From Dietzia sp. JS16-p6b (GTDB taxonomy: Bacteria; Actinomycetota; Actinomycetes; Mycobacteriales; Mycobacteriaceae), in assembly GCF_003052165.1 (NCBI RefSeq), contig NZ_CP024869.1, forward strand, positions 1,522,001-1,586,000: a stretch of 64,000 nucleotides of DNA, in the 5' to 3' direction. Positions 48,507 through 57,870 of the stretch are shown one piece after another. The notes beneath the pieces were generated by a model. That model did no database searches. It was not told the origin of the DNA and saw nothing but the letters and a program-made list of their open reading frames with translations. Numbering within the stretch: the first letter of the stretch is position 1; each line of letters starts with the position of its first letter. The position numbers and the translations under genes are program-made.

Positions 48507-49277
48507 TTACTCCCAGTAGCCGTCGGTGGTGCGAGCCTGGTCTTGGCGCTGTCGGCGCATATCGATCTGGCCGAGGTTGATCGTCCGCGCGTTGTTGGCC
48601 AGACGGTTGACGATGGAGTCAGCGGCGACCCGGTCGGGTAGTTCTGCGACCCAGTGGGCCGGTCCTGTCTGCGAGGCGATCATCGTCGGCAGGCGGTGTT
48701 CTCGGTTGGCCAGAATGGCGAACAGGTCGGAGGCGGCGTCGCTGTCGATGCCGACGGTGAGAAAGTCGTCGATGATCAGCAGATCGGTGTTCGACAGATC
48801 GTTGAGCAGCTTCTGGTGTGCGATCCCGTCGGCGCGGGTGATGACCAATTGCCGTGCGAGCGAGTCCATTCTGGCGTAGGTGACGGCGTGGCCGTTGTGG
48901 CAGGCGGCGATGCCGATGGCGCAGGCCAGGTACGTTTTTCCTCCTCCGGTTGGGGAGATGACCAGCAGGTTCGTGGGGTCGGCGGCCCAGTCGTGGGCGG
49001 CGTAGCGTTTCATCCGCACCGGGTTGATCCCTCGGCCCTCCCGGTAGTCGAGCTCGGCGACATTCGCCTCCGGGATCGGCAACCCGGCGGCCCGGATGAG
49101 TTTGTCGACCTTGTGTGCCCGGCGATCTTCGAGGGCATCATCCACGGCGGTGAGGAACAGTTGCTCGGGGGTCAGCTCGTCGTTGGCTTCGTCGCCGATG
49201 AGCTGCTCCAGCCGGGCGGCGACCCTGGTCACGCGCAGGGCGCGGAACTTGTCGTAGTCGATGTCGGTGAACGTCAC
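48507..49277 (-). CDS. istB: IS21 helper ATPase IstB (element 2)
   Basis: 256 residues from a GTG overlapping the istA stop. Walker A VISPTGGGKTYLACAIG, Walker B DLLIIDDFLTVG, then MIASQTGPAHWVAELPDRVAADSIVNRLANNARTINLG. Complete. Confidence 0.95.
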   Translation of the reverse strand: MTFTDIDYDKFRALRVTRVAARLEQLIGDEANDELTPEQLFLTAVDDALEDRRAHKVDKLIRAAGLPIPEANVAELDYREGRGINPVRMKRYAAHDWAADPTNLLVISPTGGGKTYLACAIGIAACHNGHAVTYARMDSLARQLVITRADGIAHQKLLNDLSNTDLLIIDDFLTVGIDSDAASDLFAILANREHRLPTMIASQTGPAHWVAELPDRVAADSIVNRLANNARTINLGQIDMRRQRQDQARTTDGYWE

Positions 49278-50863
49278 TGCCCTGCCCCCTGACTGCCGAT
49301 TTCGTAGTGGGAGGCGTCGCGGACGTAGACCTCGGGTCCGGGTTCTCGGGTCTCGGTGTGTTTGCGGGTTGAGGCTGCGGGCCTGATGGTCCTGGGCGCC
49401 TTGGCATCGGAGTCGATCGCGGCCATCAGTCGCTTGAGGGTGGTGTAGGTGGGATAGCCGCCGCGGGCCAGGAGTTCTCCGCAGGCGGCCTCGAGGCGCT
49501 GTCGGTTCTTCTTGCCGAGTCCGCCCAGGATGTTCTGGCAGTCCAGATACCCCTGGGCCTCGATCTGGTGGCGGTCCAGGATCTGCTCGATCACCTCCTG
49601 GGTGGCCGGACCGAAGCTGCGGGCGCGATCGCTGAACCAGGTCCTGGACCATAGGCCGTCGATGTCGCGGTGCTTGTCTGGCACGTGCTCGGCGAGCGTG
49701 GAGTACTGGCCCTTGCGGCCGCTCAGCCGCGGGTGCTCGCAGACGACTTCGTTGCCGTTGAACACCGTGACTCGGCTCGAGGTCAGCCGAACCCGCAGCA
49801 GCTGCCCGGCCAGCGAGTACGGCACTGAGTAATGCTGGTAGTCGGCGGTGATGTGGTAGTTGCGGGCGGCCTTGAGCTGCTTCCAGGCCACCTCCTCGAA
49901 CCGGGCATCCGGCAGGGCTGTGAGCAGGTGCTGCTCCTCGGTTTCGAAGCGCTCCCACCGGGTGGAATCGTCGGCTCGCCTCAGGTCGCGGTTGACCTCG
50001 CGCACCCGCTCGTCGATCGCCTCGTTGAGCTCGGACACCGAGAACCACGTCTCGCCCTCGAGATAGCCGATGACGCGTAGGTTCACCACGTTCACCGCGG
50101 ACTCTGCGGCAGCCTTATCCCTTGGTTTCTTGGCTCTAGCTGGGACGATGGCGCACTGGTAATGGTCGGCCAGCTGCTGGTAGCGGGCGTTGACGACCCG
50201 CTCTGCATCGCCCTTGTGTCGTTGGTGCGTCGAGGTGGTCGGATTGTCGGGAACCACCAGCTGGGGCACGCCCCCGAAGAAGGCGAATGCTTGGACGTGG
50301 GCGTCCAGCCAGGCCTCGGACTTCATGTCCGGATACGCCCGGCAGAACACCGCGCCCGAGTACGGCAGGACCGCCACGAACAAGTAGGCCTTGACCACTA
50401 CGCCGTCGGCCCGGTCCACCACGTCGAGGGTGTCCCCGGCCCAGTCCACGTGCATCGCCCGGCCCGGCTCGTGGCGCAGGACCGCGACCAGGTCATTCGT
50501 TCGCGCCCACTCGGAGAACAGGGCGCAGTACTGCGCGTATCCGTACTTTTTCTTCCCCGTGCCGGCGGCATCGGCGTACCGACGCCACCCTTGCAGCAAG
50601 GTGAAGTGGCGACGGTGCTTGAGCGCTTGGAGTACAGATTCGAATTCCGGCCGCTCGTACTCATCCGAGACCCGCCGTCGCCCGTCGGGGAACCATCCGG
50701 CGACCTCCGCATCCGAGACGCCCTCCACTGAGGTGATGCCGTTCATTCCGATCACCTGCTTGGCCCGCGCGACGTCACGGTGCGAGCAGCCCGCCGTCTC
50801 CACGACCTCCCGGTAGCTGCGGCCCTGGAGCAACAGCGCCATAATCCTTCGGTAATCCGCCAC
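49274..50863 (-). CDS. istA: IS21 transposase IstA (element 2)
   Basis: 529 residues from a GTG. N-terminal HTH (LLLQGRSYREVVETAGCSHRDVARAK), DDE core with Asp in AMHVDWAGDTLDVVD, Asp in LVVPDNPTTS and Glu in DKAAAESAVNVV. Full length with the C-terminal barrel. It lies in the 5' end of the element's own integrase gene, in the opposite orientation. Confidence 0.95.
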   Translation of the reverse strand: MADYRRIMALLLQGRSYREVVETAGCSHRDVARAKQVIGMNGITSVEGVSDAEVAGWFPDGRRRVSDEYERPEFESVLQALKHRRHFTLLQGWRRYADAAGTGKKKYGYAQYCALFSEWARTNDLVAVLRHEPGRAMHVDWAGDTLDVVDRADGVVVKAYLFVAVLPYSGAVFCRAYPDMKSEAWLDAHVQAFAFFGGVPQLVVPDNPTTSTHQRHKGDAERVVNARYQQLADHYQCAIVPARAKKPRDKAAAESAVNVVNLRVIGYLEGETWFSVSELNEAIDERVREVNRDLRRADDSTRWERFETEEQHLLTALPDARFEEVAWKQLKAARNYHITADYQHYSVPYSLAGQLLRVRLTSSRVTVFNGNEVVCEHPRLSGRKGQYSTLAEHVPDKHRDIDGLWSRTWFSDRARSFGPATQEVIEQILDRHQIEAQGYLDCQNILGGLGKKNRQRLEAACGELLARGGYPTYTTLKRLMAAIDSDAKAPRTIRPAASTRKHTETREPGPEVYVRDASHYEIGSQGAGQ

Positions 50864-51006
50864 GGATCCCGCCTCTCATGCCACGAACGACGACACCCCT
50901 TGTGCCGTCGCCCTCAGCCGAGCACACACCAACCCGCCCCTACCGGGTATCCAGAATCTTGCTACCGGGTCGATGGATCTGCGCAACCATCAGGCCCTAC
51001 GCGCCA

Positions 51007-52142
51007 GCCACCGGCCAGCCCACCCGACTACGCGGCAAGGGGATGCGCTGGCGGGCCCGCTATGTGGACGATGACGGCCGGGAAACGACCAAGCGGTTCG
51101 CCCGGAAGCGTGACGCCGAATCATGGTTGGACCATAAGACCGCGGATCTCGTGACTGGCACCTATTTCCAGCCCGCGAAGAAGAAGGCCCTCGTCCAGGA
51201 CCTCGCTGAGGGCTGGTACGGGACGAAGTCAGAGCTGAAGCCGAAAACCCTAGAAGGGTACCGGGGTCTGCTCGACACGCTCGTCCTGCCAAAGTGGGGC
51301 GGCGTCCCGGTCGGGGACGTCTCCCACGAGGGTGTGCAGGCGTGGATCTCGGAGATGCGCTCGAGCGGAGTGAGAGACACCGAGAAGGGACTCTCGCCGT
51401 CGCGGACGATCCAGGCATATCAAGTGCTGCGTGGCGTCCTTGACTACGCTGTGAAGCGCCGCCACATTGCCGTGAATCCTGCCCTGGGTGTGGATCTCCC
51501 GCGGAAGGTGAGCCTCGAGCGCCGGTATCTGACGCACCGCCAGGGGAGGATTTTGCAGCGCAGATGGGAGAGTGGCGGCTCCTCACGCTCGTGCTGGCGT
51601 ACACCGGCCTGCGCTGGGGGGAGGCCGTGGAACTTTGTGCCAGGCGCGTCGATCTGGACCGGGGACGGATCGAGGTTGCCGAGTCGGCGACGCGGGTCGG
51701 TCGAGAGCTGGTGGTCGGGCCTCCGAAGTCGTACGCTCACCGGTCGGTGCCGGTGCCGGTGCCCGCGTTCCTCGTCGAGGAACTCCGGCCACTCATCGAG
51801 GAGCTGGACGAAGACGAGCTGGTCTTTGAGGCACCCATAGGCGGGTTCCTGACGTCGTGGACGTACCGCTCGAGGTTCGATGCGGCACGGCCCTACAAGG
51901 AGATGACACCGCACGATCTCCGGCATTCAGCGGCGTCTATGGCGATCCAGGCGGGGGCGAACATCAAGGCCGTCCAGCGGATGCTCGGCCATGCCACCGC
52001 CACGCTGACGCTGGACCGGTACGGCCACCTGTTCGACGACGACCTCGACCACCTCGCGGCGAACCTTGGTGAATCTCGTGCGTACTCTCTGCGTACCGAG
52101 GGGGAGAAGAAGACGGTCGTTCCGATCAAAAATGCCGTCTGA
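51007..52142 (+). pseudogene. int: Tyrosine integrase, main part, with a frameshift
   Basis: Follows the IS21 copy. Residues GMRWRARYVDDDGRETTKRF (arm-binding domain) and the SAM-like core-binding domain are in one frame up to RRYLTHRQ. Near 51544 one base is missing (GGGGAGGATTTT), and the frame resumes as EDFAAQMGEWRLLTLVLAYTGLRWGEA. The catalytic set is present: Arg in TGLRWGEA, HDLRHSAAS, LGHATATLTLDRYGHL. Restored length with the 5' fragment is 394 residues. Lies 10 bases from attR. Doubly inactivated. Confidence 0.92.
52079..52098. repeat. Candidate integrase arm-binding site, right copy
   Basis: Identical 20 bases to 37607-37626. This copy is inside the last codons of the integrase gene, 54 bases before attR. 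Confidence 0.6.
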
Positions 52143-52152
52143 GCTGCGGCGT

Positions 52153-52203
52153 AGTGGTGCCCCCGGTCGGACTCGAACCGACACTGGACGGGTTTTGAAT
52201 CCG
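52153..52203. repeat. attR: 3' half of the intact tRNA gene
   Basis: Right-hand 51-bp copy of the attachment repeat, which completes the tRNA gene. Confidence 0.93.
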
Positions 52204-52231
52204 TTGCCTCTGCCAATTGGGCTACGGGGGC
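52155..52231 (-). tRNA. tRNA with CAA anticodon (tRNA-Leu by anticodon), unusual class I shape
   Basis: The minus strand folds as a cloverleaf: GCCCCCG/CGGGGGC acceptor, discriminator A, encoded CCA (52157-52155), T arm GTCGG-TTCGAGT-CCGAC and anticodon loop TTCAAAA, giving anticodon CAA (52197-52195). It has a 5-base variable loop, not the long arm of normal tRNA-Leu, and an A-C mismatch closing the anticodon loop. From memory, mycobacteria also carry a short CAA tRNA beside polA. Serves as the element's attachment site. Confidence 0.85.
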
Positions 52232-52298
52232 GATCGCGGCGAGCCGCTGGTGGAGGAGTCTAACCGACGACCGGTGAGCGGCTGTCCGACGCCCGCCC

Positions 52299-52310
52299 TA
52301 GAGTGGCCGT
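52299..52310 (+). promoter_or_regulatory. Putative leaderless promoter -10 box of polA
   Basis: TAGAGT (52299-52304), six bases, then the GTG start of polA, with no ribosome binding site. Confidence 0.55.
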
Positions 52311-55094
52311 GTGAGCACCACGAGCCAGACCGCCGAAGTCAGTTCCGCCGCCACCACCGCGTCCAGCGACGCCTCCGAGGCGCAGGGCCCCACCCGTCTG
52401 TTGCTCCTCGACGGGCATTCGCTGGCGTTTCGTGCGTTCTACGCCCTTCCTGCAGAGAACTTCTCCACGGCCTCCGGGCAGCACACCAACGCGGTCTACG
52501 GCTTCCTGTCGATGGTCGCCAACCTGGTCACCACAGAGGAACCCACCCACCTGGCGGTGGCGTTCGACGTCTCCAGGGCGACCCTGCACCGGACGGCCGA
52601 GTACCCGGAGTACAAGTCCACGCGTTCGACGGCTCCCGAGGAGTTCAAGGGACAGGTCGAGTTGATCCAGGAGGCGCTGGTGGCACTCGGGGTCCGCACG
52701 CTGTCCCTGGAAGGGCACGAGGCCGATGACATCATCGCGACCCTGGCCACCCAGGCGACCGGTGCCGAGACGCTCATCTGCACCGGGGACCGCGACGCGC
52801 TGCAGCTGGTCTCCGAGGAGGTGACCGTGCTCTACCCGGTCAAGGGGGTCTCGGAGCTCGCCCGATTCACCCCGGACGCGGTGGAGGCCAAGTACGGGGT
52901 GACCCCCGCGCAGTACCCCGATGTCGCCGCGCTGCGCGGCGACACCTCCGACAACCTCCCCGGCGTGCCCAAGGTGGGCGACAAGACAGCGGCGAAGTGG
53001 ATCGTCCAGTACGGCAGCCTGTCGGAACTCATCGCGCACGCAGATGAGGTCAAGGGCAAAGTGGGGGAGAGCTTCCGCGAACACCTCCCGCAGGTGCAGC
53101 TCAACCGTCGCATCACCGAACTGACCCGGGACCTCGACCTCGGCGTTCAGTTGGATGAACTCACCCGGCGTCTGCCCGAGCGGGCGGACGTCAACGCCCT
53201 GTTCGACCGGCTGGAGTTCGGCCCCCAGGCCCGAGACCGCTTCCTCTCGGCGTTCCTCCCGGAGGGCGCGCCCGAGCCGGTGTCGGAGATCGAACTCGAG
53301 CAGGCCGCGGTCCTCCGCGCGGGTGAGGTCTCGGACTGGCTCGCCGCGCACGCGCCGGCCGGCAGCCGGCACGGCCTCGTCGTCGTCGGGCCATCCCGAC
53401 CGGGCGCGGGGGACGCGCAGTCGGTCACCGTGGCCGCGGCGGACGGGGCATCCGGTCACATCGACCTCGGACGCATCGACGCGGGTGACGAGCAGGCTCT
53501 ACAGGCGTGGCTGGAAGACGACGCGGTGTTCAAGGCGGTCCACGACGCGAAGGCCGCCACCCACGCCCTCATGGGCCGGAACCTCCGCTTGGCCGGTGTC
53601 ACGCTGGATGTCGCTCTCGCGGCCTACCTCGTCCGTCCCGGTCAGCGTAGTTACGGGCTGGCGGAGTTGTTCCAGCGCCACCTGCAGCGCGAATTACCCG
53701 AGCCGGAGGCGGCGGAGAAGCAGCTGTCGCTCCTGGACGAGGTCGACGAGTCCGAGGCAGAGCAACAGGCGGCCAACTCGGCCGCCACCCGGGCCCGCGC
53801 CGTCATCGACCTCGCCGAGCGCCTGGACGTGGAGCTGGAGCAGGTGCACGGGGCGCAGCTGCTCGCGGACATGGAACTGCCGCTCGTCCCCGTCCTGGCC
53901 AGGATGGAGGCGAAAGGCATCGCCGTCGACGCGGCGGCCCTCGACGACCTACGTGACGGGTTCGCCGACCGCGGGCGTGGCGCGGCAGAAGCGGCCTACG
54001 CCGCGATCGGCGGTGAGCAGATCAACCTCGGGTCGCCCAAACAACTCCAGGTGGTGCTGTTCGACACCCTCGGCATGCCCAAGACCAAGAAGACCAAGAC
54101 GGGGTACACCACCGACGCCAAAGCGCTCGAGGAGCTGCTGGCCAAGGAGACGGGGGACACTCCCGGGCGGGCCTTCCTGGAGGCGTTGCTCCTGCACCGC
54201 GAGGCGACCAAGATGCGCACCACGGTCGAGGGTCTGATCAAGACCATCGGGGACGACGGGCGCATCCACACCACCTTCAACCAGACGGTCGCCGCCACCG
54301 GACGCCTGTCGTCCACCGACCCGAACCTGCAGAACATCCCCGTCCGCACCGAGGACGGTCGACGGATCCGGAAGTCGTTCGTCGTGGGAGAGGGGTACGA
54401 CTGCATCCTCACCGCCGACTACAGCCAGATCGAGATGCGCGTGATGGCCCACCTCTCGGGCGACGAGGGCCTGATCGAGGCGTTCCGGACCGGCGAGGAC
54501 CTGCACTCCTTCGTTGGTTCCCGGGCGTTCGGGGTGCCCATCGACCAGGTCACCCCCGAGCTCCGGCGCCGGGTCAAGGCGATGAGCTACGGGCTCGCCT
54601 ACGGGCTCAGTGCCTTCGGGCTGGCCGCGCAGCTCGGCATCAGCCAGACCGAGGCCCGCGAGCAGATGGACGCCTACTTCTCCCGCTTCGGTGGTGTCCG
54701 CGACTATCTGCACGCGGTGGTGGACCAGGCCCGTCGTGACGGCTACACCGAGACCCTCTTCGGCCGCCGGCGCTACCTGCCCGAGCTCAACTCCGACAAC
54801 CGGCTCAAGCGCGAGAACGCCGAGCGCGCCGCCCTCAACGCCCCCATCCAGGGCACCGCCGCCGACATCATCAAGGCCGCGATGCTCAAGGTGGACGCCG
54901 ACCTCGACGAGCGGGGTCTGCAGAGCCGGCTGTTGCTCCAGGTCCACGACGAACTGGTCCTCGAGGTGGCGAAAGGCGAACTCGACGAGGTCCGAGGCCT
55001 CGTCGTCGACCGGATGTACTCCGCCATCGAACTCAACGTGCCGCTGGACGTCTCCACCGGCACTGGGCCCGACTGGGACTCCGCCGCTCACTGA
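52311..55094 (+). CDS. polA: DNA polymerase I
   Basis: 927 residues. Fills gaps in repair and removes Okazaki RNA primers. Domains in order: 5'-3' exonuclease (about 28-320; LLLLDGHSLAFRAFYAL, EADDIIATLA, CTGDRDALQLV, GDTSDNLPGVPKVGDKTAAKW), a 3'-5' exonuclease-like domain lacking the catalytic acidic residues, and the polymerase domain with motif A (LTADYSQIEMRV), motif B (RRRVKAMSYGLAYGLSAFG) and motif C (LLQVHDELVLEV). Start GTG fits a leaderless promoter. Intact despite the element next door. Confidence 0.97.
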   Translation: MSTTSQTAEVSSAATTASSDASEAQGPTRLLLLDGHSLAFRAFYALPAENFSTASGQHTNAVYGFLSMVANLVTTEEPTHLAVAFDVSRATLHRTAEYPEYKSTRSTAPEEFKGQVELIQEALVALGVRTLSLEGHEADDIIATLATQATGAETLICTGDRDALQLVSEEVTVLYPVKGVSELARFTPDAVEAKYGVTPAQYPDVAALRGDTSDNLPGVPKVGDKTAAKWIVQYGSLSELIAHADEVKGKVGESFREHLPQVQLNRRITELTRDLDLGVQLDELTRRLPERADVNALFDRLEFGPQARDRFLSAFLPEGAPEPVSEIELEQAAVLRAGEVSDWLAAHAPAGSRHGLVVVGPSRPGAGDAQSVTVAAADGASGHIDLGRIDAGDEQALQAWLEDDAVFKAVHDAKAATHALMGRNLRLAGVTLDVALAAYLVRPGQRSYGLAELFQRHLQRELPEPEAAEKQLSLLDEVDESEAEQQAANSAATRARAVIDLAERLDVELEQVHGAQLLADMELPLVPVLARMEAKGIAVDAAALDDLRDGFADRGRGAAEAAYAAIGGEQINLGSPKQLQVVLFDTLGMPKTKKTKTGYTTDAKALEELLAKETGDTPGRAFLEALLLHREATKMRTTVEGLIKTIGDDGRIHTTFNQTVAATGRLSSTDPNLQNIPVRTEDGRRIRKSFVVGEGYDCILTADYSQIEMRVMAHLSGDEGLIEAFRTGEDLHSFVGSRAFGVPIDQVTPELRRRVKAMSYGLAYGLSAFGLAAQLGISQTEAREQMDAYFSRFGGVRDYLHAVVDQARRDGYTETLFGRRRYLPELNSDNRLKRENAERAALNAPIQGTAADIIKAAMLKVDADLDERGLQSRLLLQVHDELVLEVAKGELDEVRGLVVDRMYSAIELNVPLDVSTGTGPDWDSAAH

Positions 55095-55207
55095 GTAACC
55101 GGTGAGTAACCACTGACACCGAATGCGGGCGGTGCGTTTGGTGGTGCCCGGTGTATGCCCTAGGTTCATTGCAGATTCGGCTACCCGACGCCTGAAAGGG
55201 CACGCAC

Positions 55208-56110
55208 ATGACCCTCACCTCACGGCGCGGCCTCCGTGCCGCACTGGCACTGACCGCCACAGCGGCCCTCGCGCTCACCGGCTGCACCACCAACACCGAG
55301 GGGCCCGAGGACTCGGGAGAGCCCAGGCAGGAGGTCTCGCTCGAGACCGACGACGAGATCGCGGCCCTCGTCCCAGCAGAGATCCGCGAGAAGGGCGTGC
55401 TGGTGATCGGCACCAACCCGCCGTACGCCCCCAACGAGTTCAAGAACGAGCGAGGGGAGATCGTCGGTTTCGACATCGACGTGATGACCGCCGCCGCCCA
55501 GCTCATGGGACTGCGCGCGGAGTTCCGCGAGTCGGACTTCGAGAAGATCATCCCCGCGATCGAGGGCGGCACCATGGACATGGGTGCCTCGTCGTTCACG
55601 GTCAACGACGAGCGACTGCAGACCGTCGACTTCGTCACCTACTTCGAGGCCGGTATCCAGTGGGCGTCGGCGGCCGGCAACGACGTGGACCCCGACGATG
55701 CCTGCGGACTGAGCGTGGCCGTCCAGCGCACCACGGTCTCCGACCAGGAGGACGTGCCCGCACGGAGCGAGGCGTGCGTGGAGGCCGGCGATCCGCCGAT
55801 CGAGAAGGTCCAGTTCGACTCGCAGGACGAGGCCTCCACCGCCGTGGCGCTCGGCAAGGTCGACGCCATGTCCGCCGATTCCCCGATCTCGGCGTACGCG
55901 GTCAAGCAGTCCGAGGGCAAGATGCAGCTTGCCGGCGACGTCTTCGACTCCGCCCCCTACGGTTGGCCCGTGCGTAAGGGCTCCGAACTGGCTGCCGCAC
56001 TCGAAGCCTCGGCCGACAAGCTCATCGAGACCGGAGACTTCGAGAGGATCGCCCAGAACTGGGGCCTCGAGGACGGGTTGATCGACGACGCCGAGATCCG
56101 GAAGGGCTGA
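55208..56110 (+). CDS. Polar amino-acid ABC transporter substrate-binding lipoprotein
   Basis: 300 residues. Lipobox ALTGCTT. Family 3 solute-binding fold: VLVIGTNPPYAPNEFKNERGEIVGFDIDVM, SDFEKIIPAIEGGTMDMGASSFTVNDERLQTVDFVTYF and the second lobe with SADSPISAYAV. Probably binds glutamate, glutamine or a similar amino acid. Begins a three-gene ABC operon, 11 bases before the permease. Confidence 0.92.
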   Translation: MTLTSRRGLRAALALTATAALALTGCTTNTEGPEDSGEPRQEVSLETDDEIAALVPAEIREKGVLVIGTNPPYAPNEFKNERGEIVGFDIDVMTAAAQLMGLRAEFRESDFEKIIPAIEGGTMDMGASSFTVNDERLQTVDFVTYFEAGIQWASAAGNDVDPDDACGLSVAVQRTTVSDQEDVPARSEACVEAGDPPIEKVQFDSQDEASTAVALGKVDAMSADSPISAYAVKQSEGKMQLAGDVFDSAPYGWPVRKGSELAAALEASADKLIETGDFERIAQNWGLEDGLIDDAEIRKG

Positions 56111-56121
56111 GTGACCGGTCG

Positions 56122-57105
56122 GTGAGCACCGCGCACAACGGCGCCTCCGCGCCCCGGGCGGACGCGCCCGACCCCATCGAGGCGGTACCGCTCCGGCACC
56201 CGTGGCGCTGGGTGTCGGCGACGATCGTCCTGGCCCTGGTGTTCCTGTTCGTCTGGGGCGCCGCGACCAACCCCGCCTATGGCTGGGGCACCTACGGCCG
56301 CTACCTCTTCGACACCAGGTTCGGCATGGCGGTGTTCTACACCATCGCGCTGACGGTGCTGTCGATGATCCTCGCCGTCATCCTGGGGGTCATCCTCTCG
56401 GTCATGCGGATGAGCAGCAACCCCGTGCTCAAGGCCGTGGCCTGGGTGTACCTGTGGATCTTTCGCGGGACCCCGATCTACGTCCAGCTGCTGTTCTGGG
56501 GCCTGATCTTCACGCTGTACCGGCAGGTGCAGTTCGGCATCCCCTTCACCGACTTCCAGATCATCCGCTTCGACGACACGATGGTGTTGTACTCCGCGTT
56601 CTGGCTCGCGGTGGTGGGTCTGGCCATGAACGAGGCCGCCTACATGGCCGAGATCGTGCGGGCGGGGATCTCGTCCGTTCCGGAGGGCCAGGCCGAGGCC
56701 TCCACCGCGCTCGGCATGTCATGGGGTCAGACCATGCGCCGCACCATCCTGCCGCAGGCCATGCGCGTGATCATCCCGCCCACCGGGAACGAGTTGATCT
56801 CGATGCTCAAGACCACCTCGCTCGTCGTGGCGATCCCGTTCTCCGGTGAGCTCTACGGTCAGGCCCGCGACATCTCCGGGGTCAACTTCCAACCGATCCC
56901 GTTGCTCCTCGTGGCGGCCACCTGGTACCTGGTGATCACCAGCGTGCTCATGGTGGGCCAGCACTTCCTCGAGAAGAAGTTCTCCCGCGGTTCCACCCGT
57001 CAGCTCACGGCCAAACAGCTGCGCGCGCTGGCCGAGGCGGACGGACTCACCCCCTCTGGGCTCGCCGCGGCCAGGGGTACCGATCAGTCGGGAGGAATGC
57101 CATGA
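56122..57105 (+). CDS. Polar amino-acid ABC transporter permease
   Basis: 327 residues from a GTG. Five to six membrane segments after a 35-residue polar lead. HisM/GlnP-type motif: [47 protein letters not shown], with the EAA loop that docks the ATPase. Extended cytoplasmic tail of about 45 residues. Overlaps the ATPase gene by ATGA. Confidence 0.93.
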   Translation: MSTAHNGASAPRADAPDPIEAVPLRHPWRWVSATIVLALVFLFVWGAATNPAYGWGTYGRYLFDTRFGMAVFYTIALTVLSMILAVILGVILSVMRMSSNPVLKAVAWVYLWIFRGTPIYVQLLFWGLIFTLYRQVQFGIPFTDFQIIRFDDTMVLYSAFWLAVVGLAMNEAAYMAEIVRAGISSVPEGQAEASTALGMSWGQTMRRTILPQAMRVIIPPTGNELISMLKTTSLVVAIPFSGELYGQARDISGVNFQPIPLLLVAATWYLVITSVLMVGQHFLEKKFSRGSTRQLTAKQLRALAEADGLTPSGLAAARGTDQSGGMP

Positions 57106-57863
57106 CCCCGATGGTCAGAGCCGAACAGGTCTGCAAGAGCTTCGGCTCACTGAGGGTGCTCAAGGGCATCGACATCGAGGTGGCGGCCGGGGAGGTGCTG
57201 TGCCTCGTCGGTCCGTCCGGATCCGGCAAGTCCACCTTCCTCCGGTGTATCAACCACCTCGAGCGCGTCGACGCGGGTCGGCTCTACGTCGACGGCGACC
57301 TGGTGGGGTACCGGGAGAAGGGCGGCAAGCTCTACGAGATCTCGCCGAGGCACGCGGCCAGGCAGCGCCGCGACATCGGGATGGTGTTCCAACACTTCAA
57401 CCTGTTCCTGCACCGCACGGCCCTCGAGAACATCATCGAGGCCCCGATGCTCGTCAAGGGCGAATCCCGCGCGGAAGCGACGGAGCGGGCACGGGCCCTG
57501 CTCGACACGGTCGGGCTCGCGGCGAAGGCGGACGCCTATCCGGCGCAGCTGTCCGGTGGGCAGCAGCAGCGGGTGGCGATCGCCCGGGCGCTGGCGATGG
57601 AGCCCAAGCTCATGCTGTTCGACGAGCCCACCTCGGCCCTGGACCCCGAGCTGGTCGGTGAGGTGCTGGGCGTCATGCGGGACCTGGCCGGCGCGGGCAT
57701 GACGATGATCGTGGTCACCCACGAGATGGGCTTCGCCCGGGAGGTGGCCGATACGGTCGCCTTCATGGACGACGGGGCGGTGGTCGAGGCCGGGCGTCCG
57801 TCCGATGTGCTCGGGGCGCCCCGGCACCAGCGGACGCAGGACTTCCTGTCCAAGATCCTGTAG
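57102..57863 (+). CDS. Polar amino-acid ABC transporter ATPase
   Basis: 253 residues. Walker [15 protein letters not shown]-loop [17 protein letters not shown], signature [34 protein letters not shown], switch His in VTHEMGFA. Typical GlnQ/HisP length, here with a slightly longer insertion ([21 protein letters not shown]) before the Q-loop. Completes the importer. Confidence 0.95.
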   Translation: MTPMVRAEQVCKSFGSLRVLKGIDIEVAAGEVLCLVGPSGSGKSTFLRCINHLERVDAGRLYVDGDLVGYREKGGKLYEISPRHAARQRRDIGMVFQHFNLFLHRTALENIIEAPMLVKGESRAEATERARALLDTVGLAAKADAYPAQLSGGQQQRVAIARALAMEPKLMLFDEPTSALDPELVGEVLGVMRDLAGAGMTMIVVTHEMGFAREVADTVAFMDDGAVVEAGRPSDVLGAPRHQRTQDFLSKIL

Positions 57864-57870
57864 TCGGCGA

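Larger units (their letters stand above)
48402..51006. mobile_element. IS21-family insertion sequence 2 (2,605 bp)
   Basis: Terminal inverted repeats TGGCGCGTAGGGC at both ends (48402-48414 and 50994-51006), continuing with GGTTGCGC...TCCA...GGTAGC...TTCTGG inside. Six-base target duplication GCCACC (48396-48401 and 51007-51012). Carries intact istA and istB, clearly different in sequence from IS21 element 1. Confidence 0.93.
37494..52203. mobile_element. 14.7-kb tRNA-integrated genetic element, disabled
   Basis: Bounded by 51-bp direct repeats of the tRNA 3' end, with a tyrosine integrase gene lying directly against the right repeat, as in integrative elements and prophages. The base composition is visibly lower in GC than the flanks. 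Cargo: zinc-ribbon protein, two lipoproteins, zinc-finger and HTH proteins, a membrane-anchored protein, a CHAT protease and small unknown proteins. I see no replication, relaxase, capsid or packaging gene. Three IS elements occupy 6.7 kb; without them it would be about 8 kb. Confidence 0.9.
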
